Origin: Rhodobacterales bacterium 32-67-9
Lineage (GTDB): Bacteria; Pseudomonadota; Alphaproteobacteria; Rhodobacterales; Rhodobacteraceae
Reading direction: 5' to 3'
Assembly: GCA_002280515.1 (NCBI GenBank)
Contig: NCEA01000009.1
Coordinates: forward strand, 42,419-106,418
DNA: 64,000 nucleotides
The notes beneath the pieces are model-generated. The model worked only from the letters and a program-made list of their open reading frames with translations, had not been told where the DNA came from and did not search any database. Below are positions 52,654-62,601 of this stretch, piece after piece (position 1 is the first letter of the stretch; each line of letters opens with the position of its first letter). Made by a program: the position numbers and the translations under genes.

Positions 52654-54009
52654 ATGGCAACTGAATCGCAACTTACGCGGCTCGGACTATTTGACGCGCG
52701 TGTACCGCGTTATACAAGTTATCCGACCGCCCCGCATTTCAATTCGACCCTCGGCGCCGAAGATTTTCGCGCGTGGGTGGGAAACATCGCAACCGGCGCC
52801 CGAATTTCGCTCTATCTGCACGTGCCGTTCTGCCGGCGCCTCTGCTGGTTCTGCGCCTGCCGGACGCAGGGAACCACATCCGACGATCCGGTGCGCGCCT
52901 ATGCCGAGGTTCTGAAGGCGGAACTGGCGCTGCTGAAGGCGCATCTGCCGAAAGGCGTGACATTGTCGCGGCTTCACTGGGGCGGCGGCACGCCGACGAT
53001 GATGCCGCCCGAGGTGATGGAGGATGTCGCCCGGACGGTGTTCGACATCGTGCCGCTCGGCGAAGGCGCCGAGTTCTCGGTCGAGATCGACCCGAACGAG
53101 ATCGACGATGCCCGCCTCGACGCGCTCGCGGCGGCAGGGATGAACCGCGCCTCGATCGGGGTGCAGGATTTCGACCCGGAGATCCAGAAATCAATCGGTC
53201 GCGACCAGAGCTTCGAGGTCACGAAACTGGCCATCGACAAGCTGCGCGCGCGCGGCATCGCCTCGCTCAACGCCGATATCCTCTTCGGGCTGCCGCACCA
53301 GAACCGGCAGCGCATCGCGGCCTCGGTGCAAAAGCTCCTGTCGCTCGGCCCTGACCGGGTCGCGCTTTACGGCTACGCGCATGTGCCCTGGATGGCGCGT
53401 CGGCAGGTGATGATCCCGTCGGACGCCCTGCCCCGGCCGGAAGAGCGGCTCCGGCTGTTCGAGACCGCGCGCGACCTCTTCGTCGCCGACGGCTATGACG
53501 AGATCGGCATCGACCATTTCGCCCTGCCCTCTGACGGGCTTGCCGCTGCGGCGCGCGGTGGCCGGCTGCGCCGGAATTTCCAGGGCTATACCGACGACAC
53601 CGCCGAGACGCTGATCGGCCTCGGCGCCTCGGCGATCTCGCGCTTTCCGCAAGGCTACGCGCAGAACGCGCCGAGCACCTCCGCCTATACCCGCGCGATC
53701 CGCGAGGGCCGATTCGCCACCGCGAAGGGCCACGAATTCCGCGGCGAGGATGTCCTGCGCGCCCGGCTGATCGAGGCGCTGATGTGCGACTTCCGCATTG
53801 ACGCTGCGGAATTCCGCGACCGGTTCGGGCTGAGTGCCGCACAGATCGCGGCGCTGTTCGCACCGGCCGTGCGCGAATTCGGCGAGGTGGTCGAGGTCAG
53901 CGATGCGGGCTTCTCCATCCCGGAACGCGCCCGCCCGCTGACCCGGATGATCGCCCGCACGTTCGACGCCTACGACCTGTCGAAAGCCGGCCACAGCCCG
54001 GCGGTCTGA
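52654..54009 (+). CDS. hemN: Oxygen-independent coproporphyrinogen III dehydrogenase HemN
   Basis: HemN is the radical SAM enzyme for the anaerobic version of the HemF step. The 451-residue length matches true HemN. The cluster motif is C60-x3-C64-x2-C67 in VPFCRRLCWFCACRTQ, followed by HWGGGTPTMMPPEVM for SAM and the family ending with GASAISRFPQGYAQN and DFRIDAAEFRDRFG. ATG 52654 (MATESQLTRLG) fits the family; the frame is open from 52618. It is divergent from fnrL and probably controlled by the box at 52605. Confidence 0.95.
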   Translation: MATESQLTRLGLFDARVPRYTSYPTAPHFNSTLGAEDFRAWVGNIATGARISLYLHVPFCRRLCWFCACRTQGTTSDDPVRAYAEVLKAELALLKAHLPKGVTLSRLHWGGGTPTMMPPEVMEDVARTVFDIVPLGEGAEFSVEIDPNEIDDARLDALAAAGMNRASIGVQDFDPEIQKSIGRDQSFEVTKLAIDKLRARGIASLNADILFGLPHQNRQRIAASVQKLLSLGPDRVALYGYAHVPWMARRQVMIPSDALPRPEERLRLFETARDLFVADGYDEIGIDHFALPSDGLAAAARGGRLRRNFQGYTDDTAETLIGLGASAISRFPQGYAQNAPSTSAYTRAIREGRFATAKGHEFRGEDVLRARLIEALMCDFRIDAAEFRDRFGLSAAQIAALFAPAVREFGEVVEVSDAGFSIPERARPLTRMIARTFDAYDLSKAGHSPAV

Positions 54010-54019
54010 CGACGCCGCC

Positions 54020-55228
54020 TCAACCGCGCTCGACGAAGTCGACGAGACGCGGCAGGCAGTGGCGTTTCAGGTCGTAGCCTTCCAGAATCGTCCGCCGCGC
54101 CGCCGCGCGGAGCGGTAACGCGGCATCCGGATCGGCCAGCGCGTCGGTCAGCGCCCGCGACCAGCCGGCGATGTCGAAGAAATCGACAAGCCGCCCATTC
54201 TCGCCGTCGCGGATCAGCTCCTCCACCGGCGGCGTGCGCGACCCGACGACCAGCGCGCCGGCGCTCATCGCCTCGAGCATCGACCACGACAGGACGAAGG
54301 GATAGGTCAGGTAGGCATGGACCCGCGTGACCCTGAGCAGCGACAGGAAATCGCCGTAAGGCACCTGGCCGAGGAAATGCACGCGGGCAAGATCGAGCCG
54401 GTCGCCGACCTCGTCGAGAAAGATTTGCTTCCAGCTTTTGCCTTCCCCCGGCGACGGACCATAGCTTTGCCCGTCGCCGCCGACGATCACAACCTGCGCG
54501 TCCGGCCGCGCCGCCAGCACCTCGGGCAAGGCGCGCATCAGGACGTGGTAGCCGCGATAGGGCTCGAGGTTGCGGTTGACGAAGCTGATCACCTCGTCGC
54601 CGGCGCGCAGCACCCGGCCACCGGGCAGCGTCAGGCTGGCCGAGGGGTCGGGACAGACCCGGTCGGTGTCGATGCCGTCATGGATCACGCTGATCCGGTC
54701 GCGGAATGCGGCCGGAAAGGTCGAGGCCTGCCATTTCGTCGGAGAAAGTGCCGCGTCGGCCTCGGACAACGCCATCAGAAGGTGGGTCTTGCGGGCCGTA
54801 GTCCGCAGGCGCGGCGCCAGACCGTCGCGATGGAATTCCGGGTCGAAGCCGGTATCGCAGCCGGTCGTGTGATAGAAGAACTCCGCGTAGGTCAGGTGCC
54901 GCGCGTCGGGCCAGACCTCGCGCAGGAACAGTGTCTCGCCCCAGCCGCCGTGGCCGAAGACGACATCGGGAACGAAGCCCTTGTCGCGGCTGATCTGCGC
55001 CGCGGCGCGGGCGACGGAGGCGCCGCGCTCTGCCGCCTCCGCGTAGGTCTTTCCCAACCCCTCCGCCTTGGTCTGCTGTGGCGTCCGATAGCGCAGCACC
55101 GGGACCGGCGCAGGCCTTGCGTTGGTCTCGGTCGTCAGCCCTACGACCTGATGGCCGCGCGCTGCCAGAGCCGGCGCCAGATGCAGGAACTGGCCGGGGA
55201 AGTTCTGATGGACAAAGAGGATCTTCAT
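54020..55228 (-). CDS. Glycosyltransferase family 4 protein, coupled to yejF
   Basis: This is a 402-residue GT-B fold glycosyltransferase. The N-terminus [20 protein letters not shown] and the middle part VIHDGIDTDRVCPDPSAS (GT4 donor region) are clear, then VNRNLEPYRGYHVLMRALPE and the E-x7-E stretch MLEAMSAGALVVGSRTPPVE. The start overlaps the yejF stop (ATGA), so it is translated with the transporter. The sugar and acceptor are unknown; LPS or other envelope glycans are possible. It converges on hemN. Confidence 0.85.
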   Translation of the reverse strand: MKILFVHQNFPGQFLHLAPALAARGHQVVGLTTETNARPAPVPVLRYRTPQQTKAEGLGKTYAEAAERGASVARAAAQISRDKGFVPDVVFGHGGWGETLFLREVWPDARHLTYAEFFYHTTGCDTGFDPEFHRDGLAPRLRTTARKTHLLMALSEADAALSPTKWQASTFPAAFRDRISVIHDGIDTDRVCPDPSASLTLPGGRVLRAGDEVISFVNRNLEPYRGYHVLMRALPEVLAARPDAQVVIVGGDGQSYGPSPGEGKSWKQIFLDEVGDRLDLARVHFLGQVPYGDFLSLLRVTRVHAYLTYPFVLSWSMLEAMSAGALVVGSRTPPVEELIRDGENGRLVDFFDIAGWSRALTDALADPDAALPLRAAARRTILEGYDLKRHCLPRLVDFVERG

Positions 55229-56829
55229 GCGGCTCCCGCGTCGCCCGCCCCGAACGCCGCTGCCATCAGCTCGCGCGTGTAGTCCGATTGCGGCGCCTCG
55301 AAGATCGCGGCGCTGGTGCCCGTCTCGACCACGTCGCCCGCCTTCATCACGATGATCTTGTGCGACAGCGCGCGGATCACCCTGAGGTCATGGCTGATGA
55401 AGAGATAGGCCAGCCCGTAGCGCCGCTGGAGCGAGCGCAGAAGCTCCACGATCTGCACCTGCACCGTCATGTCGAGCGCCGAGGTCGGCTCGTCCAGCAC
55501 CACGACCTTCGGCCGCAGGATCATCGCCCGCGCGATCGCGATCCTCTGGCGCTGGCCGCCCGAGAATTCGTGCGGATAGCGCCCCATCGTCGCGGGATCG
55601 AGCCCGACCTCGGTCATGATCTCCGCCACCATCTCGCGCCGGTCGCGGCCCGGTTCGACGCCGTGCACGGTCAGCCCCTCGGCAATGATCTGTTCGCAGG
55701 TCATGCGCGGCGACAGGCTGCCGAAGGGGTCCTGGAACACGATCTGCATGTCGCGCCTAAGCTTGCGCAGATCGCGCGGCCGCCATCTGGAGATGTCCTG
55801 GTCGAGATAGAGGATCGGCCCCTCCGACGCGATCAGCCGCATGATGGCCAGCGCCAGCGTCGTCTTGCCCGACCCGCTTTCGCCGACGATGCCCAGCGTC
55901 TCGCCCGCCCGGACCGAGATCGAGGCGGCATTCACCGCCTTCACATGGCCCACGGTCTTGCGCAGCAATCCGCGCTGGATCGGGAACCAGATGCGCAGGT
56001 CCTCGGTCCGCACGATTTCCTCGGCGCCCTCGGCCACCGGGTCGGGCCGGCCATGCGGTTCGGCCGCCAGAAGCTTCTGCGTATAGGGATGCTGCGGGTT
56101 GGCGAAGATCGCCTCCACCGGCCCCTGTTCGACGATCTCGCCGCCCTGCATCACACAGACCCGGTCGGCGATGCGCCGCACGATGCCAAGGTCGTGGCTG
56201 ATGAACAGGAGGCTCAGCCCCTCGCGCTCCTTGAGGTCGGCGAGAAGGTCGAGGATCTGCGCCTGAATGGTCACGTCAAGCGCCGTCGTCGGCTCGTCCG
56301 CGATCAGAAGCTCCGGCCCGTTCGCCAGCGCCATCGCGATCATCACCCGCTGCCGCTGCCCGCCCGAAAGCTGGTGCGGATAATCCGCCAGTCGCCGCTC
56401 GGGATTGTCGATGCCGACCTTGTTCAAGAGTTCCACGATCCGCTCCCGCGCCGCGCCGCCGTCCAGCCCCTGATGCAGCGCGAGGCTTTCGGCAAGCTGC
56501 TTTTCCAGCGTGTGCAAGGGGTTGAGCGAGGTCATCGGCTCCTGGAAGATGAAGCTGATGTCGTTGCCGCGCACGTCGCGCAAGACCGGCTCCGGCGCGC
56601 CGATCATCTCGCGGCCGAGGTAGGTGACGGAGCCCGCGACCTCGGCATTGCCACCCAGAAGCGCCACGGTCGAGAGCGCCGTCACCGACTTGCCCGACCC
56701 GCTTTCGCCGACCAGCGCCACCGTCTCGCCCTTGTCGACGGTAAAGCTCACGCCCTTCACCGCCTCGATCGTGCGGCCGTCCTGGCGGAAGCTGACCCGA
56801 AGGTCGCGAATGTCGAGAACCGCGCTCAC
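55225..56829 (-). CDS. yejF: Peptide ABC transporter, fused double ATP-binding protein YejF
   Basis: This is a 534-residue protein with two ABC ATPase domains. Domain 1 has [14 protein letters not shown] and [20 protein letters not shown] with [12 protein letters not shown]. Domain 2 has [14 protein letters not shown] and [16 protein letters not shown] with [11 protein letters not shown]. It energises the YejABEF importer of oligopeptides, also used for microcin C in enterobacteria. The start is GTG 56829, overlapping the yejE stop (GTGA); an open frame runs upstream to 56934 but is not coding. Its stop overlaps the glycosyltransferase start. Confidence 0.93.
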   Translation of the reverse strand: MSAVLDIRDLRVSFRQDGRTIEAVKGVSFTVDKGETVALVGESGSGKSVTALSTVALLGGNAEVAGSVTYLGREMIGAPEPVLRDVRGNDISFIFQEPMTSLNPLHTLEKQLAESLALHQGLDGGAARERIVELLNKVGIDNPERRLADYPHQLSGGQRQRVMIAMALANGPELLIADEPTTALDVTIQAQILDLLADLKEREGLSLLFISHDLGIVRRIADRVCVMQGGEIVEQGPVEAIFANPQHPYTQKLLAAEPHGRPDPVAEGAEEIVRTEDLRIWFPIQRGLLRKTVGHVKAVNAASISVRAGETLGIVGESGSGKTTLALAIMRLIASEGPILYLDQDISRWRPRDLRKLRRDMQIVFQDPFGSLSPRMTCEQIIAEGLTVHGVEPGRDRREMVAEIMTEVGLDPATMGRYPHEFSGGQRQRIAIARAMILRPKVVVLDEPTSALDMTVQVQIVELLRSLQRRYGLAYLFISHDLRVIRALSHKIIVMKAGDVVETGTSAAIFEAPQSDYTRELMAAAFGAGDAGAA

Positions 56830-57929
56830 TTGAAGGTCTTTCGCGGGTCGAAGGCGTCGCGCACCCCCTCGAAGATGAAGACCAGAAGCGAGAGCATGAT
56901 GGCGAAGGTGAAGAAGGCCGAAAAGCCGAGCCACGGCGCCTGAAGGTTCGACTTGCCCTGAAGCGCCAGTTCGCCGAGCGAGGGCAGGTTCGACGGCAGC
57001 CCGTAGCCGAGATAGTCGAGCGCCGCGAGCCCGCCGATCGCGCCCGTCACGATGAAGGGCAGGAAGGTCAGCGTCGCCACCATCGCGTTGGGCAGGATGT
57101 GGCGGAACATGATCACCCGGTCGCTGACGCCAAGCGCGCGGGCGGCGCGCACGTATTCGAAGTTGCGCGCCCTCAGGAACTCGGCCCGCACGACGCCGAC
57201 GAGCGCCGGCCAGCCGAAGAGGATCGTCACGAAGACCAGAAGCGAGAAACTGCGCCCGAGGATCGCGAAAAGGATGATGATGACGTAAAGGCCGGGGGTG
57301 GACCCCCAGATTTCCAGCAACCGCTGGAAGGTCAGATCCACCCAGCCCCCGAAATACCCCTGCACCGCGCCGGCGGCGATGCCGATCAGGCTGGAGATCG
57401 CCGTGACGATCAGGGTGAAGAGGATCGACAGCCGGAAGCCGTAGATGATCCGCGCCAGCACGTCGCGCGCGGTGTCGTCGGTGCCGAGCCAGTGGTCGCT
57501 GTCCGGCGCCGAGGGCGCTGTGCCGACATTGTTGATCGTGTTGTAGCTGTAGGGAATCAGCGGCCAGAGCATCCAGCCCGGCTCGACCGCCTCGCCCGCG
57601 AAGTCACCGTCGGCGGCATCGGCGATGACGCCTTCGGGATCGTCCCAGCAATCGACGATCCCGCCGGTCTTGATCAGGCATTGCACCGCCGGATCGCGGT
57701 AGATCGCTTCGGTCTTGAAATCCCCGCCGAACGCGATCTCGGGGTAGAACTTGTAGATCGGGTAATGAAGCTGACCCCGGTAGCTCACCAGGATCGGCTT
57801 GTCGTTGGCAATGAGTTCGGCAAAGAGCGACAGGACGAAGATCACGAGGAAGATCCAGAGCGACCAGAGGGCGCGCCGGTTGGCCTTGAAGTTGCGCCAG
57901 CGGCGCTGGTTGAGGGGGGACAGCCGCAT
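56826..57929 (-). CDS. yejE: Peptide ABC transporter permease YejE
   Basis: This is a 367-residue permease of the OppC/DppC type. It has an N-terminal helix (LWSLWIFLVIFVLSLFAELI) and a long periplasmic insertion with LHYPIYKFYPEIAFGGDFKT that is typical of YejE, then HWLGTDDTARDVLARIIYGF. Five further helices follow, with the EAA-like loop EYVRAARALGVSDRVIMFRH contacting YejF. The start is one base into the yejB stop (TGATG). Confidence 0.94.
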   Translation of the reverse strand: MRLSPLNQRRWRNFKANRRALWSLWIFLVIFVLSLFAELIANDKPILVSYRGQLHYPIYKFYPEIAFGGDFKTEAIYRDPAVQCLIKTGGIVDCWDDPEGVIADAADGDFAGEAVEPGWMLWPLIPYSYNTINNVGTAPSAPDSDHWLGTDDTARDVLARIIYGFRLSILFTLIVTAISSLIGIAAGAVQGYFGGWVDLTFQRLLEIWGSTPGLYVIIILFAILGRSFSLLVFVTILFGWPALVGVVRAEFLRARNFEYVRAARALGVSDRVIMFRHILPNAMVATLTFLPFIVTGAIGGLAALDYLGYGLPSNLPSLGELALQGKSNLQAPWLGFSAFFTFAIMLSLLVFIFEGVRDAFDPRKTFK

Positions 57930-59014
57930 CAGCCGGCCCGCTTCTCGAAGTCGATGCGGGGATCGACGAAGACATACATCAGGTCAGAGAGGAGGCCAAT
58001 GAACAGGCCAAGAAGACCGAAGACGTAAAGCGTGCCGAAGACCACCGGATAATCCCGCGCCACCGCCGCCTCGTAGCCAAGCCGACCGAGCCCGTCGAGC
58101 GAGAAGATCGTCTCGATCAAAAGGCCGCCACCGAAGAGCACGGCGAGGAAGAGGCCGGGGAACCCGGCGATCACGATCAGCATCGCGTTGCGGAAGACAT
58201 GGCCGTAAAGCACGCGCGATTCCGTAAGCCCCTTGGCCTTGGCGGTCAGCACGTATTGCTTGTTGATCTCGTCGAGAAAGCTGTTCTTCGTCAGAAGCGT
58301 GAGCGTCGCGAAGCTGGAGATGGTGGAGGCGACGACCGGCAGCGTGATGTGCCAGAAATAATCCGCGACCTTGCCGATCATCGACAACTGGTCCCAGTTG
58401 TCGGAGGTCAGCCCGCGCAGCGGGAAGATCCGCCAGTAGCTGCCGCCGGCGAAGAGCACGATGAGAAGGACGGCGAACAGGAACCCCGGGATCGCATAGG
58501 CGACGATGATCGCGCCCGAGGTCCAGGTATCGAATTTCGACCCGTCCCTGACCGCCTTGCGGATGCCGAGCGGGATCGAGATCATGTAGGCCAGAAGCGT
58601 CGACCAGAACCCGAGCGTGATCGACACCGGCATCTTCTCGATCACCAGATCGACGACGGAGATCGAGCGGAAATAGCTTTCCCCGAAATCGAAGCGCAGG
58701 TAGTTGCCCATCATTTCGAGGAACCTTTGCGGCGCCGGCTTGTCGAAGCCGAACTGCTGTTCCAGTTCCTTGATGAATTCCGGCGGCAATCCGCGCGCAC
58801 CGAGATAGCGTTCGTCGCCGCCGACCTGCTGCTGCTGCCCCGCGTCGCCGCCGCCAGCGATGTTGCGGAAGACATCGCCCTCGCCTTCCAGCCGCGCAAG
58901 GATCTGCTCGATCGGCCCGCCGGGAACAAATTGCGTCAGGGTGAAGTTGATCAGCATGATCCCGACCAGGGTCGGGATCATCAGCAGCAGTCTTCGCAGG
59001 ATATAGGCGCCCAT
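57929..59014 (-). CDS. yejB: Peptide ABC transporter permease YejB
   Basis: This is a 361-residue OppB/DppB-type permease. The first helix is LLMIPTLVGIMLINFTLTQF followed by VPGGPIEQ. A soluble insertion rich in Gly/Gln (about 50-75, with GGGDAGQQQQVGGD) is seen in the YejB group, and the C-terminal membrane part has VLTAKAKGLTESRVLYGHVF (EAA loop) and LDGLGRLGYEAAVARDYPVV. yejE follows with one overlapping base; yejA precedes by 31 bases. Confidence 0.94.
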   Translation of the reverse strand: MGAYILRRLLLMIPTLVGIMLINFTLTQFVPGGPIEQILARLEGEGDVFRNIAGGGDAGQQQQVGGDERYLGARGLPPEFIKELEQQFGFDKPAPQRFLEMMGNYLRFDFGESYFRSISVVDLVIEKMPVSITLGFWSTLLAYMISIPLGIRKAVRDGSKFDTWTSGAIIVAYAIPGFLFAVLLIVLFAGGSYWRIFPLRGLTSDNWDQLSMIGKVADYFWHITLPVVASTISSFATLTLLTKNSFLDEINKQYVLTAKAKGLTESRVLYGHVFRNAMLIVIAGFPGLFLAVLFGGGLLIETIFSLDGLGRLGYEAAVARDYPVVFGTLYVFGLLGLFIGLLSDLMYVFVDPRIDFEKRAG

Positions 59015-59045
59015 CGGCCGGTCTGCTCTTTCCCCTGGCGGCGCG

Positions 59046-60950
59046 TCAGTTCAGCGCGCCTGCCGCCTTGATTGCGGCGGCCTTGTCGGCGTTGTACCAC
59101 CAGAAGTCCAGTTCGCCCAGCGCATAGGGTGGCAGGTTCTCGGGGTGCTCGTACATGTCGTAATAGGCGACCGTGTGCTTGTTCTTGTACCATTGCGGCA
59201 CCCAGAACCGGTAGGCCCGCAGAACCCGGTCGAGCGCGCGAACCGCCGTCGTCAGCTCCTCGCGCGATTTCGCGCCTTCGATCATCGGGATCAGCCTGTC
59301 TACCGCCTCGCTCTGCAAGCCCATCAGGTTGAAGACGTCGTCGACCGATTTCGACCCGAAGGTCTGCTGCAACTCGGACCCCGGCGTCAGGCTGCCGCCA
59401 AGATGACCGGTGAGGATGTCGAAGTCATGGCTGCGAGTGCGGTTGGTCATCTGCGCGTCGTCGACCCGGTTCAGGCTCGCGTCGATGCCGAGCGCGCGCA
59501 GGTTCTCGATATAGGGGTTGAAGACCCGGTCGAAGGTCTGGCTGTCGTTGAGGAACTCGACCTTCAGCGTCTCGCCCTTGTCGTTGCGGCGGATGCCGTC
59601 ATTGCCCACGACCCAGCCCGCCTCGTCGAGAAGCGCCGCTGCCTTGCGCAGGTTCTTGCGGTCAAGCTGACGTTCGCCCGACACCGGCGCCATGACCGGC
59701 TCCTCGTCGAGAACGCCGGCCGGCAGCAGGTCCTTCAGGGGTTCCAGAAGCGCCTTTTCCGCGTCCGATGGCAAGCCCGTTGCCGCCATCTCGCTGTTTT
59801 CCCAGAAGGAATTGATGCGCGCATAAAGCCCGTAGAAAAGCGAGGCATTCGACCATTCGAAGTTGAACATCAGCCCGATCGCCTCCCGCACGCGGGGATC
59901 CTGGAACTTCTCGCGCCGCAGGTTCATGACGAAGGCCTGGCCGCTCGCGATATCGCCGTCATGCAACTCGGCCTTCTTGACCCAGCCGTTCTGTAACGCC
60001 GGAAAGTCGTAGCGCGTCGCCCAGATCAGCGACGACGCCTCGTTGCGGAAGGTGTAGGCGCCGCCCTTGAACCCCTCGAAGGCGGCGTCGTAATCGCCGA
60101 AATACTCGATCCGGATACGGTCGAAATTGCGCCGGCCACGATTGAGCGGAAGGTCCTTGCCCCAGTAATCGGGATTGCGGCGGTAGACGATGCGGGTCGG
60201 GACATCCATGCTGTCGAAAAGATAGGGGCCGGAACCGAGGAACGGCTCCAGCGAGGTTGCCTCCAGATCGCGTTTCTTCGCCTCGAAATCGGCTTTCGAG
60301 AAGATCGGCAGGCCGCCGACCGCCTGGATCAGGTCGCGCTTCGGAAAATCCGCCTTGAAGGAGAACTTGATCGTCTTCGGCCCCAGCACTTCGGCCGCCT
60401 CGACCTGCTGGGCGATCACCGCGCGGAAGCTCGACAGGCCCTTGTCGCGCAGGGTTTCGTAGGAAAACATCACGTCGTCCGCTGTCACCGGGCTGCCGTC
60501 GGAAAAGACCGCCTCGGGCCTCAGGTTGAAGACCACCCAGGAACGGTCCTCGGGGTATTCGATCGTCTCGCAGAGCAGGCAATAGGCGGCATCGACCTCG
60601 TCCGCGGTGCCCTCCATCAGGCTTTCGAGCATGATCGTGGACAGGGCGGCAGCGCGCCCCTTGACCGTGTAAGGGTTCATCGAGTCGAACCCGCCGGACG
60701 TCCATTCGGCGATTTCACCGCCCTTCGGCGCGTCCGGGTTGACGTAGTCGAGATGGGCGAAATCGGCGGCATATTTCAGGTCGCCGAAGGTGGAGATCCC
60801 GTGCGCGGTAATCACCTTGCCCTCGGCCCGGAGCGCCCCGGCAAGACCGGTCGTCACCGCGACCGTCAGCCCGGCGACCGCCATTCCCCGGAGGAGGTTG
60901 CGCCCGATACCGGCCGTCACCGCATTGCCGCGCATTCTGTCCATACCCAT
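59046..60950 (-). CDS. yejA: Peptide-binding periplasmic protein YejA (SBP family 5)
   Basis: This is a 634-residue extracellular solute-binding protein with a signal peptide (NLLRGMAVAGLTVAVTTGLA then GALRAEGK). Family 5 segments include YVNPDAPKGGEIAEWTSGGF, SFNPY-like DSMNPYTVKG, SDGSPVTADDVMFSYETLRD and FVMNLRREKFQDPRVREAIG. ATG 60950 is preferred over 60962 because GGAGGG lies five bases upstream. It is the first gene of yejABEF; the 161-base upstream space to the cytochrome gene holds that gene's terminator. Confidence 0.93.
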   Translation of the reverse strand: MGMDRMRGNAVTAGIGRNLLRGMAVAGLTVAVTTGLAGALRAEGKVITAHGISTFGDLKYAADFAHLDYVNPDAPKGGEIAEWTSGGFDSMNPYTVKGRAAALSTIMLESLMEGTADEVDAAYCLLCETIEYPEDRSWVVFNLRPEAVFSDGSPVTADDVMFSYETLRDKGLSSFRAVIAQQVEAAEVLGPKTIKFSFKADFPKRDLIQAVGGLPIFSKADFEAKKRDLEATSLEPFLGSGPYLFDSMDVPTRIVYRRNPDYWGKDLPLNRGRRNFDRIRIEYFGDYDAAFEGFKGGAYTFRNEASSLIWATRYDFPALQNGWVKKAELHDGDIASGQAFVMNLRREKFQDPRVREAIGLMFNFEWSNASLFYGLYARINSFWENSEMAATGLPSDAEKALLEPLKDLLPAGVLDEEPVMAPVSGERQLDRKNLRKAAALLDEAGWVVGNDGIRRNDKGETLKVEFLNDSQTFDRVFNPYIENLRALGIDASLNRVDDAQMTNRTRSHDFDILTGHLGGSLTPGSELQQTFGSKSVDDVFNLMGLQSEAVDRLIPMIEGAKSREELTTAVRALDRVLRAYRFWVPQWYKNKHTVAYYDMYEHPENLPPYALGELDFWWYNADKAAAIKAAGALN

Positions 60951-61060
60951 AAATCCCTCCATGACGCGCCGACAGACGCGTCCGATCTTCCAGAACGAGG
61001 CTAGAACGTCGCGGGGCCGGGCATCAAGTTGCGAATTTGTGAGATTCCGCGTGAGCGACG

Positions 61061-61088
61061 AAAAAGGGCCGCCCCGACCGGACGGCCC
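61061..61088 (-). terminator. Rho-independent terminator of the cytochrome cy gene
   Basis: On the minus strand GGGCCG (61088-61083) pairs with CGGCCC (61071-61066), followed by TTTTT (61065-61061), 24 bases beyond the cytochrome stop. It is the only hairpin in this window with a proper T-run. Confidence 0.75.
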
Positions 61089-61111
61089 CGATGCAGCGTT
61101 TCCCGCGCGGC

Positions 61112-61636
61112 TCAGCCGCCGAGCGACTGGAGATAGGCGATGATGTTGGCGCGGTCCTCGGGCTTCTTCAGCCCGGCAAAGGACATCTTGGTGCCCGCAA
61201 CGACGCCCTTGGGGTCTTCGAGGAACGTGTTCAGCGCCTCCGGCGTCCAGTCGCCGCCGTGGCTCACCATCCCGTCCGAATAGCCGAAGCCCGCGACCGA
61301 GGCCACGGCGCGGCCAACCACGCCGTCGAGATGCGGACCGGTGCCGTTGGTACCGTCAATCTTGTGGCAGGCCTTGCACTTGCCGAAGACCTTCTCGCCT
61401 GCGGCGGCATCGGCCGAGGCCAGCAGCGTCGCGAAATCGGGGCCGGCATCCGCCGCCGGTGCGGCGGCTTCCGCCGCGCCGGTGTCGATCGTGTAGGCCT
61501 GCGCGACCTCCTCTCCGGCATGGGCCACCGGACCGGTGTGATAGAGCGACTCGGCCGCCCACTTGCCCAGAAGGAAGATCAGGAAAGCCCCGCAGAGCGC
61601 GCCGCCGGCCTTCGTTATCGTCATCGTGTCGAACAT
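61112..61636 (-). CDS. cycY: Membrane-anchored cytochrome c (cytochrome cy / c552 type)
   Basis: This is a 174-residue protein with an uncleaved N-terminal helix ([20 protein letters not shown]), an Ala/Pro-rich linker (about 48-66) and a class I cytochrome c domain. The heme motif is C87-K-A-C-H91 and the axial ligand Met151 in [20 protein letters not shown]. This layout is that of cytochrome cy in Rhodobacter and c552 in Paracoccus, which carry electrons from bc1 to cbb3 and other oxidases. The symbol is by analogy (cycM in Paracoccus). It is divergent from pheA over 121 bases. Confidence 0.9.
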   Translation of the reverse strand: MFDTMTITKAGGALCGAFLIFLLGKWAAESLYHTGPVAHAGEEVAQAYTIDTGAAEAAAPAADAGPDFATLLASADAAAGEKVFGKCKACHKIDGTNGTGPHLDGVVGRAVASVAGFGYSDGMVSHGGDWTPEALNTFLEDPKGVVAGTKMSFAGLKKPEDRANIIAYLQSLGG

Positions 61637-61757
61637 GTCGCGCCTCTACCCTGGCAATTCCTTGCGGGGTATCTACCCGCTTCCCCTGCCCGGTTTCAAG
61701 GTATAGTTAGCGCGACGAAACGCCCGGCTGCCGGGCCGTCGCCAAGGAGCCACCCCA

Positions 61758-62591
61758 ATGACCGGTCGGATCGCTTTCCAGGGAGAGCCCGGAGCCTATT
61801 CGCACGAAGCCTGCCGGGATGCCCGCCCGGAGATGGAGCCGCTGCCCTGCCGGACGTTCGAGGACGTGATCGACGCGGTGCAGTCGGGCGCGGCGGAGCT
61901 TGCCATGCTGCCGGTCGAGAACACCACCTACGGGCGCGTCGCAGACATCCACCGCCTGCTGCCGGAATCGGGGCTTTATATCGTCGACGAGGCCTTCGTG
62001 CGGGTGCATATCAGCCTGATGGCCCTGCCCGGCGTGCAGATCGAGGAGATCGAGAAGGTCCGCGCCCACCTCGTGCTGATCCCGCAATGCGCCTCCTTCC
62101 TCGCCCGCTACGGCATCAGGGGCGAGGCCGCCGCCGACAGCGCCGGTGCTGCCGCCGAGATCGCGGCGAAGGAGGAACGCACCGTCGGCGCGCTGGCCTC
62201 CGACCTCGCCGCCGAGATCTACGGCCTCAATATCCTCGCCCGCCATATCGAGGATCACGCCCACAACACCACGCGCTTTCTCATCATGGCGAAAGAGCCG
62301 AACCGCGCCCGGCGCGGCGACCACGGCATGATGACCACCTTCGTCTTCCAGGTGCGCAACATCCCCGCCGCGCTCTACAAGGCGATGGGTGGCTTCGCGA
62401 CGAACGGCGTGAACATGACCAAGCTGGAAAGCTACATGGTCGACGGATCGTTCTCGGCCACGCAGTTCTATGCCGACATCGAGGGCCATCCCGACGACGC
62501 CAACGTGCGCCTCGCGCTGGAGGAGCTGGATTACTTCACCTCGTCAATGACGCTGCTCGGCGTCTACCCGGCCGATCCCAGCCGGTATTGA
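61758..62591 (+). CDS. pheA: Prephenate dehydratase PheA
   Basis: Prephenate dehydratase gives phenylpyruvate from prephenate. The 277-residue monofunctional form has IAFQGEPGAYSHEACRD, VENTTYGRVADIHRLL, the Thr-Arg-Phe catalytic motif in NTTRFLIMAKEP, and a C-terminal ACT domain (FVFQVRNIPAALYKAMGGFA, then NMTKLESYMVDGSF with the ESRP-like site) for feedback by phenylalanine. Chorismate mutase is encoded separately at 31.7 kb. AAGGAG lies before the ATG. Confidence 0.95.
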   Translation: MTGRIAFQGEPGAYSHEACRDARPEMEPLPCRTFEDVIDAVQSGAAELAMLPVENTTYGRVADIHRLLPESGLYIVDEAFVRVHISLMALPGVQIEEIEKVRAHLVLIPQCASFLARYGIRGEAAADSAGAAAEIAAKEERTVGALASDLAAEIYGLNILARHIEDHAHNTTRFLIMAKEPNRARRGDHGMMTTFVFQVRNIPAALYKAMGGFATNGVNMTKLESYMVDGSFSATQFYADIEGHPDDANVRLALEELDYFTSSMTLLGVYPADPSRY

Positions 62592-62601
62592 GGAGAAGCG
62601 T

